This document shows positions 37,103-47,739 of a stretch of 64,000 nucleotides of DNA, in pieces (positions within the stretch are counted from its first letter, which is position 1; the number at the start of each line of letters is the position of its first letter). The notes under the pieces were generated by a model that worked only from the letters and a program-made list of their open reading frames with translations, was not told where the DNA came from and searched no databases. The stretch covers positions 248,001-312,000 of the forward strand of contig JAQJVL010000278.1 in the NCBI GenBank assembly GCA_035578905.1, in the 5' to 3' direction. The DNA is from Stictocephala bisonia. Its lineage: Eukaryota > Arthropoda > Insecta > Hemiptera > Membracidae. A program made the position numbers and the translations under genes.

Positions 37103-37847
37103 AATGTGAGTCTATAAGATACAAATCACTGATTATCACAAAGAAAAAATTAAGCTTGGTGCTAATTTATTTAGCCTATTTATTTATTTACTTTATGAAA
37201 CAGACAATTTCCAAGTGTTATACCAAACGCATGGACTGCATGCAACACAGTAACTCAGACACAATAGTACTTATCCTTCACAGGCCTTTATTATTACTAA
37301 TTTCATTGTCAGTAAGAGTAAACAAAGAAAGCTTGATCGGATCGTAAATAAGGCTTGACGATATATAAGTAAATAAGTGACGATGCTCTGTCACTGAGTC
37401 ACAACACTATGAGAAACAACAACCGTAACGCAGTAGAAATTAATTTTATACGTAGTACGCTGAAATGTTATTGCCAATGATAATGCGTTCGTAACCATAG
37501 CCTGACCAGACTGAGTAGTGAGTGACTGAAAACTGAAGGAAGACGAGTAAAGACTCAGATAATTATAACCCAACTTTTTGGCTGAGTAGTTGAGGATTGA
37601 AGAATTATTTTGTTTTTGTTATAGTTACGATGCCAAAATAATAATAAATGTAAGAAATAGATAAGATAGTACTTCAGCTGCAGCAAGTTCATTTTCCATT
37701 TGTCTATTGCTTGGAATTAGAAACCATCAATTTCTAGTTATTCTCTGTAGTTTTTTAATTTTTTTACAATAGTGATTTTTAATTTCATATAACAAACACA
37801 AGTAATTAAAAAGCAAGAATTTATTTTCATTCCTAATACCATTGATT
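37103..37847 (-). promoter_or_regulatory. Presumed 5' flank and promoter region of Syx17
   Basis: Upstream of the start codon the minus strand has several arthropod initiator-like TCAGT motifs (TTTTCAGTCACTC and CTCAGTCTGG, about 37490-37530). A frame there is not homologous to the gene. I infer a transcription start here, with or without an untranslated first exon, but nothing in the sequence proves it. Confidence 0.3.
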
Positions 37848-37902
37848 TTACTAAACATAGAATCATATAGTAGATATAGATTTATATAGTAAAATCAATG
37901 CT
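37848..37902. repeat. Tiny palindromic MITE, copy 1
   Basis: Termini ACCATTGATTTTACTA and TAGTAAAATCAATGCT are inverted; possible AAT duplication outside. A second copy is at 50786-50864. Confidence 0.7.
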
Positions 37903-37948
37903 AATACTAATTTTTCCGATTTTTTTGTGTTTGTCACAGTATAATATT

Positions 37949-37986
37949 AGGTGTATATAATATTATACTTGATTATATACACCTAA
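37949..37986. repeat. Short perfect-arm palindrome
   Basis: TTAGGTGTATATAA is followed, 10 bases later, by TTATATACACCTAA. It would form a hairpin of 14 paired bases. Confidence 0.85.
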
Positions 37987-39394
37987 AATCAATTATAATA
38001 TACAGGGTGTCACGGAACTCTCTAGAACTTTTCATCAAAAATTGTTCCTTAGGTCAAGAAAAATGTATTTCACAGTATAAACATGGGTCCTACGATGATT
38101 AGTGTACTGTCTGTATGTGTTTTTTACAAATTATTTTATAAATCGAGAGTTATATAAGATAGAAATTTCATATTTAGTATAGATGTGTAGCTAAATAGGT
38201 AAAACAAGGATGTAAAATAGTATTATTGTAACTAAATTATTTTTTCATTACACTACTATGAGTTTAGCTGTTTTCGTTATGTGTTTACAACCTGCGAAAC
38301 ATCATATTTTCAACAGCTGTCTATTGTTTCAAGATTCAAGATGTTTTATTTATGAATTTGGTACAGGTTGGTACATCTCAGAAGTCAAATACTAAGACTA
38401 ACTTATAACTACAGAATAACAAAGTTAAAATCTAATCACAATTCTGCCTTAATGTACTCATCTACACTATGAAATTCCTTGTCCAATAGAAATGATTTTA
38501 ATTTCTTTAATAACAACTTGTTATTACAACATTTAATTTCTTGTGGAAGGTTGTTATAGAGTACTATTCCCGCAAAAGACGCTTCGCTCTCCATTAGTGC
38601 TAGTTGATGCTTGGGCGTACGTAGCTCATGACCGTGCCTAGTAGGAAATCTGTGACACTCACCCACAGTTCTGATGTTCTGTAAGTCTCTGACTGTGATT
38701 GAAATTAATTTGTAAATGTACAGTGAGGCTAATGTGAGAATTTTTAATGATTTAAACACCACTCTACACGAGGTTCGTGGGACCATTCCATTGACTATTC
38801 GAACTGCTCTTTTTTGCTCTAAAAAAACTCGCACGGCATGAGGCGACCCTCCCCAAGCTTCAATTCCATATGTCATTACTGCTGAAAAATAGCCATGGTA
38901 GACCAACATCAGAGCCTCCGGCTGCAGAAGTGGATATAAAGTTCTTAAGGTAAAACTAATTCTACTTAATTTATTGCACAATAATGATATATGGGGACTC
39001 CAGGATAGTGTATTGTCGATAACTAGACCCAGATACTTTACTGTGGAACACTCATGAATGCCAAAGTTACTCAGTGTGATTGATTGAGGTTTTTTATGTT
39101 TTGTCAAAAATTGCATAAAAAAGTTTTCTCTGTATTTAGTGACATATTGTTCAAAGCCAACCATTCTATAAATGTTTCTGTGGTCAGCGAGATCATGGCT
39201 TGCAGGCCATCCTTAGGACCACCAAACAACCATGCAACATCATCTACATAGATTTCACGTATTACAAGGGGGTTGCATCTAGGCATATCATTGATATAAA
39301 TTACAAAAAGAATGGGTGCCAGGATACTACCTTGGAGAAGACCAACAATGCTTTCCACTAGGTTTGAAATAAATCCAGACACATCTACATACTG

Positions 39395-41448
39395 TACTAC
39401 TACATACATACATACTGATCGGGATCTGTTCTCATTCAGACCTGTCACTGAGGCTGATGTGTTGAAGGCTATCAGAAGAACGACAAGTAACGCTGTTGGA
39501 GCTGATAACGTCCCTATCAAGTTTTTGAAAGATACTCTTCCAGTTACGCTCCCAATTATTGTCCTAATATTTAATAAATCTCTTACGTCATCTGTTTTCC
39601 CTGATGCTTGGAAACTTGCTCTTGTGAGGCCACTTCCTAAAATTTCATCTCCTCAAACACCATCTGATTATAGACCAATCAGCATTCTTTCTGCACTATC
39701 TAAGTGTCTTGAAAGGGTCGTTTACTTGCAGCTCTCATCTTTCATTCATAGAAATAATCTTCTGTCCAGCTCACAATCTGGTTTTAGGTCTCAACATAGC
39801 ACAACAACTACTCTCATAAAAATCACCGACGATATTCGTTCTGCTATGGATAGAAAACAGTTAACACTTCTGACCCTGTTCGACTTTTCTAAGGCCTTTG
39901 ACTGTGTCTTTCATCCTCTCCTTTTTCATAAACTTCATACAGGTGGGTTTTCCACTGGCTGTGTCAACTGGGTAAAATCGTACCTATCTAATCGTCAACA
40001 GTGTGTGAGAGCCAACGACAAGGATTCGTGTTGGAGATCTGTCACCCGAGGGGTCCCCCAGGGATCCGTTCTTGGACCCCTACTCTTCTCATTGTACATC
40101 AACGACATAACAACTGTGATACGCTACTGTAACTATCATTTATATGCTGACGATCTACAAATTTACTTCAATTTCTTTGTGAGTGATGTTGACAGAACTT
40201 TGAACTTAATAAACTCTGATATTGACGCCATAGGTTCCTGGGCCCATTGTCATGGTTTACAATTGAATGAAAACAAGACTCAATCAATTTTTGTTGGGAA
40301 CTGCAGACTTTTGACTAGACTTAACTTAAATAATGTCCCTAAACTTATACTTAACAATAAATCCATTGACTATTGTGAAAGGGTCAGGAACCTGGGATTG
40401 ACTATGACTTGTACATTGGGATGGACTGAGCAAGTAACTCAAACCTGTAGAAGAGTGTTTGCCGGCATTCACAGTTTGAAACGTTTTGCATTATATTTAC
40501 CACTTAACGTTAAAGTGATGCTGGTAAAGACTCTGGTACTTACCCACTTTAATTACTGTGACGTAGTGACTTGTGATATGACTGCCGAGCTGTTAGAAAA
40601 ACTCCAACGTGCGTAAAATTACTGTATAAGATTCATCCTTAACCTCCGGAGAAGAGACCATGTTACTCCTTTTTATGAGCAGTTATCCCTTTTGAAACTT
40701 CATCACTTATTCCAGTTCCATATTATTTCACTTCTTCACACAATTTTGCGCACTAAGTCACCTAAATATTTATTTGATAATTTCACTTTCCTTTCTAATC
40801 TGAGTGCCCGGGAAACAAGAAGGGGTGCCTCACTTCTTTGCATTCCAATTCACCGGTCATCTATTTTCAATAAATCATTTATCGTTTCTGCGTGTAGGTT
40901 ATGGAACTCTCTTCCTGATTATATAAGAAACATCGAGGATCGTGCTCAGTTCAGGGTGGAGTTGAAGTCCCATCTGCTGCGGGGCTCGGGTGGGCTGTGA
41001 GTTTCGGTGGCTATGGTTGGTGCTCATGTGGGGAGTGGCATGGATGATGCGTGTGTGTTTGTGTATACGTGCAATTGAGCGAGTGGAAGAGTAAATGTTA
41101 TCACTGAGATGAATATTAATTCTCTGTGGTGAAGTAGGTGTGTGTGTGTTAGGAAATTATAAAATATAAAGTATTTAGACGTGTTTTAAATTTATCTATG
41201 ATTTATTTGCTTTTATGTTTTAGATTACAGTTATGAATAAATTGATTAATTATTACTGACATCATTCCTATTCAATTAGGGTAGTATATTTATTATAAAG
41301 GCAATTTATTTATAATATAGTTTTCTTTTGTTTTACTTAGATAAGTTTTTTATATATTGAATTGTGTAGTATAATATCAGGTTAAGTGGAAGAAAGGACT
41401 GATAAGTCCTAACTTCGCCTGAAAATAAAGACGTTTTTCATTTCATTT
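39395..41448 (+). mobile_element. LINE A2, 5'-truncated, inserted into A1
   Basis: Flanked by the 7 bp duplication CATACTG (39388-39394 and 41449-41455). Removing it restores the A1 frame (…DRWQY|VDVSG). It contains RT and C-terminal domain, a 3' UTR of about 440 bp and a (CATTT)n-like tail. It is the youngest-looking LINE in the nest: one premature stop in over 500 codons. Confidence 0.93.
39396..41000 (+). pseudogene. LINE A2 reverse transcriptase, single premature stop
   Basis: Reads SDYRPISILSALSK, SQSGFRSQHSTTTTLI, LFDFSKAFDCV, GVPQGSVLGPLLFSLYINDI, HLYADDLQIY (YADD) and LNENKTQSIFV. After TAA at 40615-40617 the same frame continues NYCIRFILNLRRRDHVTPFY to SACRLWNSLPDYIR and ends at 41000. 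Style is closest to I/LOA/Jockey-group RTs; not assigned further. Endonuclease and ORF1 were lost by 5' truncation. The frame in the flank left of 39395 belongs to A1 read on the wrong strand. Confidence 0.9.
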
Positions 41449-42721
41449 CATACTGCCAGCGATCCGACAGGTATGAGTCAAACCAATCCAGAGCCACACC
41501 TCTTACCCCATACATTATAAGTTTTTCTCTAAGTATAAAACGATCAACCTTACCAAAAGCATCCCTAAGGTCATCAAATACTGCTAGAGCTGATTCATTA
41601 TTTTCCAGGTTAGTTATTATATGCAAAATCCAATATTGCCTTGGTTGTGGACACATTAGCTTTGAAACCGTATTGTTCTGGCACTATGATATTATATTTA
41701 TTTAAGTGGTCCAAGAGTCTAACATACATAAGCTTCTCCAAAACTTTAGAAAAAGTGCATTGTATGGAAATCGGGCGATAATTGTTTACATCACTTTTTT
41801 TACCTTTTTTAAATACTGGTATTATTTTTGTTATCTTAAAAACGCTTGGAAATGTCCCTGATGTAAAGGATTCATTAATAAGATAAGTCAATGGTTCTAG
41901 AATTGTTTTGTAAATTCTCTTTAGGACCAAACTGGAAATTTCATCTGTACCAGAAGAACGCTTAGATTTAAGAGATAGAATAGCTCCTTCAACCTCAGCT
42001 GGAGTAGCTGGGAATAAAAATAATGAACCAACAGGAGAAGTGCCACCTACCGGACCAGAATAAGTAGATTTGGAGGAAGGTGATAATGGTTCAGTATTTC
42101 CAATGTGGTAGCTGAAAATGTTTGCCGCCTGAAGAGGGGACTGAACTAGCGCTCCTTTGCTGCTTAAAAGGGGAAAAGAGATATCTGATGGCTCCCTTGT
42201 CTCTCTTCTGACCACCCCCCACACTGCCTTTTGTAAACAATCTGCACTCTGTATTTCCTTCATGACATGAGCCTTTCTTTCCTCAATTATCAGTTTGCGA
42301 AAATGATTTTTTCTTTCTAAATAAAGAGTTTTTAGCTGCTGGTCAATTGTTTCTCTAACTAAAATTCCCAAATCTATATTTTTATCTGCCATTTTCTTTA
42401 AGTCTTTGCTAAGTTTATATTTTCTGTTTAACAGCGTTTTCTTAAACCTTTTTTTAGGAAAAGAATTTTGAAAAGCATTTGAGAGAGTGTTGCAAAACCA
42501 CTCAAACTTAGAATTAACATTTTCAATGCTATATACTGGGGCCCAAACAGTATTAGACAGAATTGAAGTAAATTTAATAAAGTTGTTCTCCGAAAAATGT
42601 CTTTTAAAGAAGTATTCACTAGGCTTGGTATAGTTATGGTTTATGATCATTAGCTGCGCTTCATGGTCTGATAGGCTACAAAACATAGAGTCACATGAAA
42701 TCTGCTCAGTGCTTAGGTTTG

Positions 42722-43714
42722 TTACAACATTATCCAGAAGGGATTTGCAAGTTGCAGTAATCCTAGTTGGTTCATGTACAAGTTCCTTAAGATTGTAGGA
42801 AAGAGCATGTTTTTGACATCCTTAACAATAATATTATTTACATCTAGAAAGTTAATATTCCAGTCACCACAAACTAGGATATATTCACTCCTTCCTAAAA
42901 TACAACCTAAAAGTGTATCCATTCTTTCTAAGAACAAGTGTACATTATTTTGGGGGGGCTCTGTATAAGCATACTAACATAAATTTAAGATCGGCTTCTG
43001 GATTACAACTATTTAGCAATTCGATTGAAACAATAACACACTCAAAACACTCCTCATTACAAAATTTCCTAATAAGAGAACATTTAGGGTCTATCCTAAA
43101 TTTACTGGTACGTCCATTTACATTAGCATACACTGCCACTCCACCACCCAATCCTGAACCTCTACAAAATGTTGATACACAAGTAAAACCAGGAATGACG
43201 AGGGGCTCCTCCTCTTTCAACCAGTGTTCTGTTAAACACAGCACATCTGGAGTGTTATCCCAGGAGGCACACAATTCCTCCACCTTGTTCCTGGCGCTTC
43301 TAATATTTAAGTGATAGACCATAAAATTATCGTTTACATGGTTTATGGATGTATTTACACATATCTGTTCAGGATTGAGTGTTGATGAGTGCCTAAAAAA
43401 GATTTAATAGTTCCTGGTGTTGATGTTGGAAGTGGAGGGAAATCATTCATTAGGAGCGGTATTTGGTTGTGATCGAAGGTCACAGCTGTGGTAGAGCAAT
43501 GTCCAACATTCATTGAGGTGGCGGGAACCACAGTCGCTTGTTGTTGGTTGCTTACTGCCACATTGTCTAAAGAACCACCGTTTTTAGAGGTTGCAGATGC
43601 AGATCTAGTAGTACAGCCTCCAACTTGCACAGGGGGGGGGGGAACTGCAGTCATGGGTTGTTGAAACACAGGAATGCCTTGCAAGGATGGGTCAACTGAG
43701 AAGAGTGGGGTCAT
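42722..43714 (-). pseudogene. LINE A1 ORF2, endonuclease part
   Basis: Starts MTPLFSVDPSLQG with a Ser/Thr/Pro-rich leader. The endonuclease has YHLNIRSARNKVEEL, LCLTEHWL, GGGVAVYAN, VCLYRAPP, CGDWNINFL (GDxN motif) and SYNLKELVHEPTRIT in another frame. Frame changes occur at an A run (43395-43400), a G run (42952-42958) and near 42815. The layout is that of an apurinic-type LINE endonuclease. Confidence 0.8.
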
Positions 43715-43838
43715 TATGCTGACCGTCTCTGAACTGTCTTTTGATGAAACAAAACTTTCATTTAAAGCACTATTTTTTAAACTTAATGCTTAATTTACAA
43801 TAATGTCATCCTCAGAACTCATAGCGGGATCCATATAT

Positions 43839-44566
43839 TCAAGTCTTATTTTTACTCATCATATTAGTTACCACACTAGCAATTTGGGATGCTACGCTCC
43901 TTTTACCCTTCCTGCTTATATGGAGACCATGCCTTGTATGATGCATTCTTGGTATCAAATATAAGTCCAAAAGTTCAGTATGAGAAAAGCTGTAAGCTAT
44001 GCTTCCAATGGAATAGTTTATGTCCTTAATCATTTCATTTATTTTACTACTCTCTGCAAGGTCATATCTGTAAGGAATTGTTGTTAAAATAACATTAGTA
44101 TTTTCAAGTTTTTTTACAGTCTTCTAAAAGCTTCACAATAGTTTTTATTTTATGATAGGTGTTCTTAAACATGTCTGTGTTTATATTATTGGTACCACCT
44201 ATCAACACAATATAGTCCATCTTAGAGAAATTCCTTACACTATTGTCATCCATCACAGCAGTAAGTATTGCCTCAATCGGAGCTCCAGGTTGAACATGTC
44301 CATAAGTTGAAAACTCGGTAGTCACAAACTCATCCAAATGATGTACAAGGTTCCTCCCATGGCTATCACCATAAATAGTAAGCCTATTGTGTGTATCCAA
44401 GTGTTGTACTCGAGTAGCAATATTTTGACATTTATTCAACCTTCCCAAGTCGAAAGTAGTGTCAGAGCCAGGAATCTCCTCACTACTAGACTGAAGCATA
44501 TCTGTTGCCTCATTTTTTTGTTCAGTGTTGTCGGAGAGCTTGTCTATTCTCTTCAACAGAAATTTT
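43839..44566 (-). pseudogene. LINE A1 ORF1, SGNH-hydrolase (esterase) domain
   Basis: The first frame (44104-44556) reads LTIYGDSHGRNLVHHL (block I GDSH, nucleophile Ser65 of that frame). It then reads DYIVLIGGTNNI (block III GxxN). After a run of seven T (44109-44115) the frame changes to IPYRYDLAESSKINEMIKD and ends RHGLHISRKGKRSVA, the C-terminal block with its catalytic His. All three signature blocks are present in order. SGNH esterases are known in CR1-group ORF1 proteins. Confidence 0.85.
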
Positions 44567-45289
44567 TCATTTTTTTTCCAACTGAATAACTTTATTCTCT
44601 AGTTCTTGTATTTTAGTTGTCTGATCAGCATAATTTAACACACGGGATCTGATACTATTCAAAAGAAGCTTATTCATCTCATTCATTGTTAGAGAGTAAG
44701 TGTTGTTCAATATATATGACATAAGAGATCTTTTTACAATGACATCCAAATCATTTACTTGATACTGCTCAAAATCTCCTGGTTTTGAAGATCTGTTTTC
44801 CTCTAAAATATTAAACAACACATACTCCATAAAAATTATTGCAAAAATTGCACAATCAATGGCATTGTCCTGTTGGGGTCCCTCTAGTGCCTTAAAATCA
44901 AAAGCATTCTCCTGAAGTCCTAAATATTTTGAGATTCTTCCCATTACCACTCTGGCATGATTTAGATTTAGTGTATTGATTGAATCATAATAGTAAAATC
45001 TGTTTTCTTTTTTATAATATAGCAAAACACTCCAGTGTGAACCACTGACTGACAACACACTTTCAGCATTACTAATAGAGATGAAAAGGTATTCAAACTG
45101 GTCCAAGTACTGCCCTACAAGAAAACAATCATAGTCTATAAAACTCCTAACTGCATGGCTGATTGCAGGATCAAGTATCATAAACGAAGATTCAGTCTTT
45201 GAGAGTCGATTTAACAAACCAAAATACTTCTGTAAAGAATCGTCACTAATCATTTTTTTACCCAAGGAGCTCATTACACATAATAACAA
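44567..45289 (-). pseudogene. LINE A1 ORF1, Ulp1/SENP-like cysteine protease
   Basis: 240 codons. Residues 83-102 read GSHWSVLLYYKKENRFYYYD, and 138-147 read PQQDNAIDCA. The order His85 - Asp102 - Gln139/140 - Cys146 is the catalytic arrangement of C48 (Ulp1/SENP/NEDP) peptidases, including the typical HWS and QxNxxDC contexts. A coiled coil (about 205-240) follows and continues, after a run of eight T at 44570-44577, into the SGNH part. In this family the enzymes cut SUMO or NEDD8 from substrates; the role in a LINE is unknown. Second copy in LINE B1. Confidence 0.8.
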
Positions 45290-45548
45290 CCATATCTTGT
45301 TCTGTTTGAGTAAATGTATCCGTACCCACTTTTTTTATAACAGCCTCTGGACTTTTACTTATATATAAATCTTCCTCTGAAGTATTTATTGAACAACCTT
45401 CTCCTTCATCCAAACCATATTTGACTTTTTTTGTATTAAAATAAAACTGATTTATTTCATATGGAAGCTTATTTTCCAATAAGTAATTTGTGAGTGCTTT
45501 TTTAGACCTAAATTGTCTCCCATTTGGTGAGGAAATCGTAATATCCAC
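45258..45548 (-). pseudogene. LINE A1 ORF1, MBD-like N-terminal segment
   Basis: The 97-codon frame begins with SSPNGRQFRSKKALTNYLL and continues NQFYFNTKK. The pattern SPxGxxFRSKxxLxxYL…FxFxTxK is that of the methyl-CpG-binding domain (MBD2/3 type, second half). No in-frame ATG is present; the first half of an MBD is missing or in another frame. The frame overlaps the Ulp1-like frame, the change falling near a run of seven T (45253-45259). The resemblance is good but short; DNA binding is inferred. Confidence 0.55.
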
Positions 45549-46389
45549 CGAAATTTAATGTTTACTACCGAAAGTAACATTGTTTACAACCGAAAATTTT
45601 CCACGGTCAACAACACCTGTTTTTAAAACATGTTTCTAATTTAATAAACAGTTAACATTCCAAAAATGAGTTTTTATTCCGTAGTGTAGTGAAAAGTATC
45701 GTTCAAAACTCGAGTGAAAGTGTTTTGTATGTTCTCGACCATTTGAAGTGCTCGACAAGTCTCGCACTTCAAACATATGGTCTCGAACATGCAAAACCCC
45801 ACTTTCCACTCTTGTTATGAAATACACTATTAAAATGCCGGCCTTTTAAAAGCTTTAATTTCACGAAAACCGTTATAGCTATAAAATGTTATAAAGTAAG
45901 TAAAAAATGCACAATTAAAAGACAAATCAAACAACATCTATTTACTGAAATTGAATAATTAAAAAACACAGGTATCTGCTATAATAATAAATAACACAGG
46001 TGTGACAGTTTTTCTAAATCAATGTAATTTCCATAATACAACAATACATACCTAAAACATAGTTTAACAACAAATATGAGATGCTGCGTATCATTAATCA
46101 GCTGTTTTATATCCACTTCATGCTAACAATGAGTCAGCTGTTTATTAACAATGAATTATTTATAAAATGGAATAGCAAATATTTCAACAAAACAAATTTA
46201 TAAAAGTTGCTCAAATTGACAGCCTCCAGTTAATAGCAGATATGCCACTTCATATCTGACATGATATGTGTTTTCAACATGTGTTTTTTTCCATACCAAT
46301 GATGGAGCTCCAGCTAATATTGGTATGGGCGTCAGAGACTACATAAATGTTGCGTTTGAGCAGAGGTAGATGTAGGACGTGATGGACCT

Positions 46390-46612
46390 GAACATTAGCC
46401 TACTAGATCTCCTGCCCTCAAACCATTAGACTTTATTCTGTGGGGGAACTTGAAAGAACTGGTACACAGCACACCAGTGGATTGAAATGGGCTTGGTTGG
46501 CAGAATTATAGAATTCAGGAGAATGTAAATATTTTTGAAGGAGTTCATCGATCTGTAGTATAACGTTGGGGACTGTGCAATCTTGTTGTAGGCCGTAAAT
46601 TTGAGCAACTTT
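46390..46612 (+). pseudogene. Transposase remnant (SPDLNPxD-type, IS630/Tc1/mariner)
   Basis: Plus strand reads, with stops, RSPALKPLDFILWGNLKELV then HSTPVD, NVNIFEGVHRSVV and a VGRKFEQL end. This corresponds to the last DDE/D block (SPDLxPxDFFLWGxLK) and the GGxFEHL-like C-terminus of many insect DDE transposases. Several in-frame stops; inactive. Confidence 0.7.
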
Positions 46613-47212
46613 CATAAATTTGTTTTGTGGAAATATTTGCTATTCTATTTTATAAATAATTTATTTTTAATAAATAGCTGACTCATTTTCAACATGAAGT
46701 GGATATAAAACAGCTGATTAATGATAAGCAGTGTCTCATATTTGCTGTTAAACTATGTTTTAGGTATGTTTAGTTGTATTATGGAAATTACATTGATTTA
46801 GAAAAACTGTCACACCTGTGTTATTTATTATTCGATTTCAGTAAATAAGATGTTGTTTGATTTTTTTAAATTGTGCATTTTACTTAAATTATAACTTTTT
46901 TATAGCTATAATGGCTTTCTTGAAATTTGAAACTAAAGATTTCAAAAGGCCGCCATTTTGTAATTAATTTAATTATAGTAATGCTATGTTACTGAACATC
47001 CTTGTTTTACCTATATTTAGCTACACATGCATACTAAATTTGAAGTTTCTATCTTAAATAGCTCTTGAGTTATAAAATAATTTGTTAAAAAACACATACA
47101 GACAGACGGTAAACTAGTCACGGTAGACCCATGTTTATGTTGTGAAATATGTTTGTCTTGACCTAAGGAACAGTTTTTGATGAAAAGGTCCAGGGAGTTC
47201 CGGGACACTCTG

Positions 47213-47739
47213 TATAAGGTCTATTATATAACTGACTCTAATGGGGAGGGGAGGGGGTTCTGACCTTAAGTGACACCATAGATCTATAATAACACAAATA
47301 TAGATCTATGTTGTACAGATATATTGTTACTATATATCTTTGAGTAACCGTAACACTAGTGTGGCTTCGTCAATGGAATGTAACATGTTGCAGGAAAACA
47401 ATTCGTAATTACAGTCGGAGAAAAAATACAATAAACACTCGAGTTTGAAACATCGCTGTAAAGAAATCAATTCCACTTAAAAAATAAAAACTACGTTAAA
47501 GTTTCCCCTTATTATTAGTGCGTTTTTGAAGTAAAGGAGACCTTATAATCTTTTAAAGTTTTTTTAATCACGGGTAGAATAAAAAAAGAGGCTGATTTCT
47601 AACGCTTTTTACAGAGGCGTCCAATTTAAACATTCCTTCAGTAAAAACCTCTTGTAAGATTATATTGAAACTGTAATCTACAGAGTAAGGGACAGAACTT
47701 GTATTTCCCTTGCTCTGTAATTGCACTGTTTTGATGGTA
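47213..47739. other. Gene-free
   Basis: Nothing recognised between the long-TIR element and the minisatellite. Confidence 0.45.

Larger units (their letters stand above)
38436..42686 (-). pseudogene. LINE A1 ORF2, RT and C-terminus (split by A2)
   Basis: 41610-42686 gives the thumb-proximal and finger part: LKSKRSSGTDEISS, VFKKGKKSDVNNYRPIS, EQYGFKANVSTTKAI. 41449-41650 gives LAVFDDLRDAFGKVD and DWFDSYLSDRWQY, then A2 intervenes. 39104-39394 resumes QYVDVSGFISNLVES, GLLQGSILAPILF and IYVDD (catalytic). 38436-39164 is the C-terminal domain (KYLGLVIDNTLSW…GIEAWGG…KRAVRIV). The break between the last two lies at an A run (39117-39122). Confidence 0.82.
38332..45600 (-). mobile_element. LINE A1 (ORF1 with Ulp1 and SGNH domains)
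   Basis: A near-complete minus-strand LINE of about 5.2 kb once A2 (39395-41448) is removed. It has ORF1 with MBD-like, Ulp1-like and SGNH domains, then ORF2 with endonuclease, RT and C-terminal domain. The 3' tail is a short TTCAAGATTCAAG repeat at about 38326-38342. The 5' limit lies between 45560 and 45837 and is not resolved. Most reading-frame breaks fall in mononucleotide runs. Confidence 0.85.
38003..47212. mobile_element. Long-TIR Tc1/mariner-like element, split by nested LINEs
   Basis: The left end CAGGGTGTCACGGAACTCTC and the inverted right end (…GAGTTCCGGGACACTCTG) are flanked by TA (38001-38002, 47213-47214). Left arm is 38003 to about 38250 plus about 45838-46215. Right arm is about 46600-47212. 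They pair over more than 550 bp once the LINE between 38250 and 45838 is removed. The centre holds a transposase C-terminus. Confidence 0.8.

Noticed and set aside
39312..39395. N-terminal extension of the A2 RT frame
   Set aside because: This part precedes the A2 insertion point and is LINE A1 sequence read on the wrong strand.
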